From NCBI GenBank assembly GCA_021779635.1, contig JAJYAH010000043.1, positions 1 to 18,528 of the forward strand: DNA of 18,528 nt, given 5' to 3'. Shown here in pieces: positions 14,227 to 18,528 of the stretch. The notes under the pieces were generated by a model. That model saw only the letters and a program-made list of their open reading frames with translations, searched no databases and had not been told where the DNA came from. Each line of letters opens with the position of its first letter. The first letter of the stretch is position 1. Source of the DNA: Pseudomonadota bacterium. GTDB taxonomy: Bacteria > Pseudomonadota > Alphaproteobacteria > Rhizobiales > Xanthobacteraceae. Made by a program: the position numbers and the translations under genes.

Positions 14227-15897
14227 ATGTCCAGCATAGTCGATCCCATCACGCGGTCCGTTGTCGAACACCGTTTGAGCTCGATCGTGACCGAAATGGG
14301 CGAAGCCATGCTTCGCACATCCTACTCGCAGATTCTCAACTCCAGCCGCGACTTTTCGCTGGCGATCTGCGACGTGCGGGGCCGGCTGATCGCGCAGGCC
14401 GATCACATTCCGGTTCACGTCGGTGCGCTGCCGTGGGCGACGCTTGCCGTCGAGCAGCGGTTCGGCGAGGTCGCGCCGGGCGACGTCGTGCTGATGAACG
14501 ACCCCTATCACGGCGGCAGCCACCTGCCGGACCTGACGGCGTTCGTGCCAGTGTTCGACGGCGGGCGCCGGCTGTTCTGGAGCATCGTCCGGGCGCACCA
14601 GAGCGATATCGGCGGCGCCACACACGGCGCCTACAATCCGAACGCGACCGAGATCTGGCAGGAGGGTCTGCGCGTTCCGCCGATCAAGCTCTACGAGGCC
14701 GGCCGCCTGCGCGACGACATCCTCGACATGCTGGCGCTGAACGTCCGCAATCCTTATGACTTCCGCGGCGATCTTGCCGCGATGATCGGGGCGGCGCATC
14801 TGGGTGAGCGGCGGATGGCGAAGCTGTTCGCCGAGTTCGGCGCAACAGTGGTCGAGAGCGCGATCGATTCGATCCTCGATGCTGCCGAACAACAGACGCG
14901 GGCGGTGGTCTCGACCTGGAAGGATGGGGTGTTCCACGGCGAGGCCTTTCTCGACGATGACGGCCATGGCCGCACCGACATCAGGATTGCGGCCAAGGTC
15001 ACCAAGCGCGGCAGCGATATCGAGATCGACCTGTCGGATTCGGATCCGCAGACGACGAGCTTCGTCAATTCGTCCTACGCCAACATGCATGCCGCCGTGG
15101 TGATGGCGTTCGCCTATCTGATCGACGCCGAGATCCCGAAGAACTCCGGCGCGTTGCGTCCGCTCACCGTGGTAGCGAGGCAAGGCACGATCGTTTGGGC
15201 CAGTCCGGGCCGGCCGGTCACGCTGTGCACCAGCCATCCGTCGAACGAGATCGTCGAGGCGATCGTCAAGGCGCTGTCGGCATCTTGTCCCCAGCGCGCT
15301 ATGGCCGGGTGGAGCCGCCGTTTCCGAATCGCGATCCAGGGCGAAAATCCACGCACCGGACGCAATTTCATTTGGCACATGTTTCAGGCGCGGCCCGGGG
15401 GCGGCGCATCGTCGGGGGGCGACGGCTGGTCGTCGATCGGCGAATGGCACACCGTCGGCGGCCTCAAGTTCGGCAGCATCGAGGTGGCCGAAGCACGCTT
15501 CCCACTGCACTTCCGCGTTCATGAATTCCGCCCCGATTCAGGCGGGGATGGGCAATTCCGTGGCGGCCTCGGCGTCGCACTCGATTTTATCCTGGAGTCC
15601 GATAAGCCCGCGCTTGCCAATACCGCCGGCGAGGGCACCCGCCACGGGGCGTGCGGCATGCTCGGTGGCTGCGATGGCGCCCCGCATCTTTACCGGCTGC
15701 TCTCCGCGAACCGTCCGCCTCGGGTGCTGCGCACCAAAGAGATCGGCATCGAAATCCAGCCCGGCGATTGTCTCGAAATCCGGTCGGCGGGCGGCGGCGG
15801 ATGGGGGCCACCCGCCAAGCGCGCGCCGCAGGCCCGCCGACGCGATCGTGAGCAGGGGCTCGTCACCAGTGACGCAACGACAGAGCAGGCACTTTGA
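14227..15897 (+). CDS. hyuB: Hydantoinase B/oxoprolinase-family amidohydrolase subunit (HyuB)
   Basis: A 556-residue protein of the hydantoinase B family. It shows MNDPYHGGSHLPDLT (90-104) and RAHQSDIGG (122-130), conserved Asp/His clusters that bind metal in relatives, and the late GGDGQFRGGLGVALDF and SAGGGGWGPP segments. Family members form complexes with HyuA that couple ATP hydrolysis to opening of cyclic amides (N-methylhydantoin, 5-oxoproline, caprolactam) or to carboxylation of ketones. ATG at 14227 is chosen over the open frame reaching 14101, because AAGAAGG lies about six bases upstream and the chain begins with the usual DPITRSVVEHRL. The stop is two bases before the preferred hyuA ATG, so the subunits should be made in equal amounts. 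The reaction here is unknown. Confidence 0.92.
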   Translation: MSSIVDPITRSVVEHRLSSIVTEMGEAMLRTSYSQILNSSRDFSLAICDVRGRLIAQADHIPVHVGALPWATLAVEQRFGEVAPGDVVLMNDPYHGGSHLPDLTAFVPVFDGGRRLFWSIVRAHQSDIGGATHGAYNPNATEIWQEGLRVPPIKLYEAGRLRDDILDMLALNVRNPYDFRGDLAAMIGAAHLGERRMAKLFAEFGATVVESAIDSILDAAEQQTRAVVSTWKDGVFHGEAFLDDDGHGRTDIRIAAKVTKRGSDIEIDLSDSDPQTTSFVNSSYANMHAAVVMAFAYLIDAEIPKNSGALRPLTVVARQGTIVWASPGRPVTLCTSHPSNEIVEAIVKALSASCPQRAMAGWSRRFRIAIQGENPRTGRNFIWHMFQARPGGGASSGGDGWSSIGEWHTVGGLKFGSIEVAEARFPLHFRVHEFRPDSGGDGQFRGGLGVALDFILESDKPALANTAGEGTRHGACGMLGGCDGAPHLYRLLSANRPPRVLRTKEIGIEIQPGDCLEIRSAGGGGWGPPAKRAPQARRRDREQGLVTSDATTEQAL

Positions 15898-15899
15898 GC

Positions 15900-17942
15900 A
15901 TGTTGACCATCGGCATTGATGTCGGAGGCACCTTCACGGATCTGGTTGCCATCGACGCGACCGGACGCACCATGTTCGCGAAGTCGCCGTCGACACCATC
16001 GGACCAGTCGATCGGCGTGATGGCCGGCCTCGACGAACTCGCATCGCGCCTGCAGATGTCGCGCGCCGAGATGCTGGCGAAGACGCAGCGGCTGGTGCAC
16101 GGGACGACGGTCGCGACCAATGCTCTGCTCGAGCGCAAGGGCGCGAAGGTCGCGCTGCTGACGACCGAAGGGCATCGCGACGTCATCGAGATGCGGGAAG
16201 GTCTGAAGGGAAACCGCTACGACCTGCGCTCGCCGCCACCGGAGCCATTGGTGCCTCGCGAGCTCCGCTTCGGCGTGCGCGAGCGTCTGCGGCCGAACGG
16301 CGAGGTGCTTGTCCCACTCGATGACCAGTCACTCGGCGATGCCATCACAGCCATCCGCAAGGCGGAGGTGAATTCGGTCGCGGTGTGTTTCCTCCATGCG
16401 TATCGCAATCCGGCCCATGAGATCGCGGCGGTGGAACGGCTGTCGCGCGAATTGCCCGGCGTCGCGCTCTCGCGTTCGAGCGACGTGCTGCCGCAGATCA
16501 AGGAGTATGAGCGCGTCTCGACAACCATCGTGAACGCCTATGTGGGGCCCACGGTCCGCCACTATCTCGGCGGTCTGGAACGGCGCCTCGCGGAGGCGGG
16601 CTTCAAGGGCAGCCTGTTCATTATCCTGTCGCATGGAGGCATCGCGCCCGTCGAGGAAGCCTCGCGGCTTGCGGCGGCAACGGTGCTGTCAGGTCCCGCA
16701 GGTGGCGTTTCTGGCGCACGTCGCTGCGCCGAGCTGCTCGGCATTCCGGATTTGGTGCCGTTCGATATGGGCGGAACGAGCACGGATATCTCCCTCATCG
16801 CCGACAGGCGCGCGTCGCTCTCCGCGGACGGCGGACTGGCCGATCAGCGCATCGCGCTGCGCAGCCTCGATATCGCCAGCATCGCGGCCGGAGGCGGCTC
16901 GATCGCCAGTGCTGACGCCGGCGGCATTTTCCGTGTCGGACCGGAAAGCGCAGGCTCAGTGCCGGGCCCAGCCTGCTACGGCAACGGCGGCCTCGCCGCG
17001 ACCGTGACCGACGCTAATGTCATCCTCGGCTACCTTGATGCGAAGGCCTTCATGGGCGGTCGGCGGCCGCTGGACCAGGCGGCCGCCGACGCGGCCATCG
17101 ATCGGCTCGCCGCATCGCTGAAGCTGTCGCGCGCGGAGACTGCCGCGGGAATCTATCGGTTGGTCAATATGAAGATGGCGGACGGCATCCGTCTGATGAC
17201 GCTGCGGCGCGGCGTCGATCCGCGGCGGTTCGCGCTATTGAGCTTCGGCGGCGCCGCCGGGCTGCATGCCGCCGAGGTCGCGCGCGAGCTCGAGATCAAG
17301 CGCATCATCGTGCCCACCGCGGCCTCAGTGCTGTCCGCATGGGGCATGCTGACGAGCGATTTGCGCTATGAGGTCAGCAGGACGCATTTCGAAACCGGTC
17401 TGCGCACCACCGCGAGCGATGTGCGCGATATCTTCGCCGAACTGGAACGGCACGCGGTCGGCCGCCTGCGGACCTGGTTCGATGGACCGATCGCGACCGA
17501 GCACTCGGCGGAGATGCGCTACGGCGAGCAGGTGTTCGAAATCGACGTGCCGCTGAACGATGTGGAATGGAGTGCGTCCTCGCTGATCGAACAGATCGAG
17601 GAGCGATTTCATCGCCGCCACGAAGAGCTTTACACTTATGCATCGCGCGACCAGGAGGTCGTCTTCGTCAACGCGCGCGTCGCCGCGGTCGGCACGGTCG
17701 CCCGCACCGGCGAGGGCCCGAAGCCCGCGGCGTCCGGCGCCGCCTGCACGCCGTGCGCCACGAGGCAAGCCTTCTTCGGCGCCTGGCGCGAGGTGCCCAT
17801 CTATGCCCTCAACGACCTGAAGCCGGGCCATACGCTGGAGGGGCCTGCAATCCTCGAAGCCGAGACCACGACCGTGGTCGTGAATACCGGCGATCGCATC
17901 GTCGTCAACCAGATCGGCTGGCTCGATATTCGGTTGGCCTAG
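15900..17942 (+). CDS. hyuA: Hydantoinase A/oxoprolinase-family ATPase subunit (HyuA)
   Basis: A 680-residue ASKHA-type ATPase subunit. Phosphate-binding motif 1 is GIDVGGTFTD (5-14), VHGTTVATNALLERKGA (67-83) follows, SGPAGG is at 264-269 and phosphate motif 2 is DMGGTSTD (289-296), with AAGGGSIA further on. The length is normal for HyuA. In relatives it phosphorylates the substrate carbonyl so that HyuB can hydrolyse it. The start is ambiguous: ATG at 15900, two bases after the hyuB stop, is preferred; a TTG at 15894 overlapping the stop codon would add two residues. It is the last gene of the operon, and no intrinsic terminator with a T-tract follows. The gene order B then A is the reverse of many hydantoinase operons. 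Confidence 0.93.
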   Translation: MLTIGIDVGGTFTDLVAIDATGRTMFAKSPSTPSDQSIGVMAGLDELASRLQMSRAEMLAKTQRLVHGTTVATNALLERKGAKVALLTTEGHRDVIEMREGLKGNRYDLRSPPPEPLVPRELRFGVRERLRPNGEVLVPLDDQSLGDAITAIRKAEVNSVAVCFLHAYRNPAHEIAAVERLSRELPGVALSRSSDVLPQIKEYERVSTTIVNAYVGPTVRHYLGGLERRLAEAGFKGSLFIILSHGGIAPVEEASRLAAATVLSGPAGGVSGARRCAELLGIPDLVPFDMGGTSTDISLIADRRASLSADGGLADQRIALRSLDIASIAAGGGSIASADAGGIFRVGPESAGSVPGPACYGNGGLAATVTDANVILGYLDAKAFMGGRRPLDQAAADAAIDRLAASLKLSRAETAAGIYRLVNMKMADGIRLMTLRRGVDPRRFALLSFGGAAGLHAAEVARELEIKRIIVPTAASVLSAWGMLTSDLRYEVSRTHFETGLRTTASDVRDIFAELERHAVGRLRTWFDGPIATEHSAEMRYGEQVFEIDVPLNDVEWSASSLIEQIEERFHRRHEELYTYASRDQEVVFVNARVAAVGTVARTGEGPKPAASGAACTPCATRQAFFGAWREVPIYALNDLKPGHTLEGPAILEAETTTVVVNTGDRIVVNQIGWLDIRLA

Positions 17943-18215
17943 ACCAGATGTTCGCCTGAGATAGGGGCGGCCCGTCTCACAGTATGCGGGATCAATTCGG
18001 CGCGTTGGACGCGCTGATGCGCGCGTTTGGCGTCTATCGTTTCTCCGACCAAGTGGATCGCCATTAGATTATCACGCATTTCAGATGCGCGAGAATACCA
18101 AATCAGCGTCGAGATACGAGGATCTTCCCGCATCTGAAATGCGTGATAATTTGAGCGCGCGCAGCCAAAGCTGAGCTGCCCCTGGTTACAGCGAGGAATT
18201 TGGACCAGTTTTGCT
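17943..18215. other. Gene-free stretch after hyuA
   Basis: No gene can be supported here. The stretch contains the long inverted repeat at 18068-18150 and a small imperfect repeat GCAGC (18161-18165) / GCTGC (18175-18179). A minus-strand frame of 116 codons crosses it but runs through both arms of the repeat and on into hyuA's end, so it is taken as chance. Confidence 0.5.
18068..18150. repeat. Long perfect inverted repeat (22-bp arms, 39-bp spacer)
   Basis: The left arm 18068-18089 (beginning ATTATCACGC, ending CAGATGCG) is the exact reverse complement of the right arm 18129-18150 (beginning CGCATCTG, ending GCGTGATAAT). Each arm also holds a smaller palindrome, CGCAT-ctgaa-ATGCG. The 39-bp spacer contains the related words CGAGAATAC (18090-18098) and CGAGATAC (on the right half). 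No T-tract follows, so it is not a standard terminator. A recombination site or the end of a mobile element is the likeliest explanation, given the change of gene content to its right. Confidence 0.85.
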
Positions 18216-18527
18216 TCAGCGCAACCCGGTCGGCTCCGGCTCGGCGGCCTCGGCTTTGTGGCCACCCTGGACCACGGCGCGCATGGCAACCCGTGCCCCT
18301 CGCACGACGGCGTCGAGATGGGCCATGGCCTCAGCGAGGGTGGTGTAATCGAATGCGCGGCGCTCGACGGGGGTCAGGGGCGGCAACGGGGGCGGCGCAA
18401 TTTCGGCCTCTTCCTCCTCGATGGCTTGGCGGGGGCGGCCGCGGCCGCGGTTCGGATCGGGCCGATAGGGCGGGCGCACCACCTCGCGCAGCGGCGCCAG
18501 GCCCTTGAGCCCGAACAGCCGCCGCTT
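18216..18527 (-). CDS. Unrecognised protein, C-terminal part (runs off the window)
   Basis: A minus-strand frame is open from the right edge and encodes 103 residues before TGA at 18216-18218. It begins KRRLFGLKGLAPLREV, continues with a basic Arg/Pro stretch (YRPDPNRGRGRPRQ), an acidic run (EEEEAEIA), a proline-rich segment (PPPLPPLTPVER) and ends with a predicted helix around TTLAEAMAHLDAVVRGARVA. A GTG at 18480-18482 could start a shorter 88-residue form, but the open reading frame and charged upstream sequence favour a longer protein. I do not recognise the family. The charged, low-complexity character and the adjacent inverted repeat suggest a mobile-element or plasmid-type protein; this is a guess. 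Confidence 0.5.
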   Translation of the reverse strand, partial: KRRLFGLKGLAPLREVVRPPYRPDPNRGRGRPRQAIEEEEAEIAPPPLPPLTPVERRAFDYTTLAEAMAHLDAVVRGARVAMRAVVQGGHKAEAAEPEPTGLR

Positions 18528-18528
18528 C

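Noticed and set aside
14005..15522. A 505-codon minus-strand frame opposite the aminotransferase end and hyuB.
   Set aside because: It mirrors the codon pattern of hyuB, has no known motif and would span the gap between two real genes.
17939..18289. A 116-codon minus-strand frame through the long inverted repeat.
   Set aside because: Both arms of the repeat are inside it, it overlaps the hyuA stop and the edge gene in another frame, and it has no supporting start site.
1..18528. CRISPR arrays, tRNA and rRNA genes.
   Set aside because: No regularly spaced repeats, no cloverleaf-like sequence with a conserved TTCGA arm and no rRNA-like stretch were seen on either strand by eye.

Overview
The window looks like an accessory catabolic region of a GC-rich alphaproteobacterium. 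The Bradyrhizobium/Rhodopseudomonas/Afipia group is the best guess, from base composition and gene families; no rRNA or housekeeping marker confirms it. Mobile or unknown DNA lies at both edges. The left edge holds the istB tail, transcription-stopping palindrome and right terminus of an IS21-family element (1-290). The right edge holds a long near-perfect inverted repeat (18068-18150) and the C-terminal part of an unrecognised minus-strand gene (18216 to the edge).

Module 1 (498-7196) is built around a divergent promoter region at 5207-5377. Leftwards runs a tight operon: a periplasmic substrate-binding protein of the branched-chain-amino-acid/aromatic-acid type, an MFS transporter, an enoyl-CoA hydratase/isomerase and an AMP-forming acyl-CoA ligase. 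Rightwards run a FadR-type GntR regulator and an AcuI/YhdH-type acrylyl-CoA reductase. This reads as uptake of an organic acid, CoA activation, hydration/dehydration of the enoyl-CoA and reduction of an acrylyl-type CoA ester. A textbook GntR palindrome overlaps the -35 box of the leftward promoter.

Module 2 (7184-17942) is an IclR-type regulator (minus) diverging from a seven-gene plus-strand operon: a complete LIV-type ABC importer (binding protein, LivH, LivM, LivG, LivF), a class III (glutamate-1-semialdehyde/beta-transaminase-like) aminotransferase, and the two subunits of a hydantoinase/oxoprolinase-type ATP-dependent amidohydrolase in the order HyuB-HyuA. A doubled TTCCGGAA motif just downstream of the predicted promoter is the likely IclR operator.

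Together the modules suggest breakdown of a nitrogen-containing compound, for example a lactam, a cyclic imide/ureide or a beta/omega-amino acid. It would be imported by the LIV system, opened by HyuAB with ATP, deaminated by the aminotransferase, and the carbon skeleton could then pass through ligase, hydratase and reductase of module 1. The logic resembles ATP-dependent caprolactamase plus transaminase pathways, but the substrate cannot be read from the sequence, no aldehyde dehydrogenase is present, and the link between the two modules is inference.
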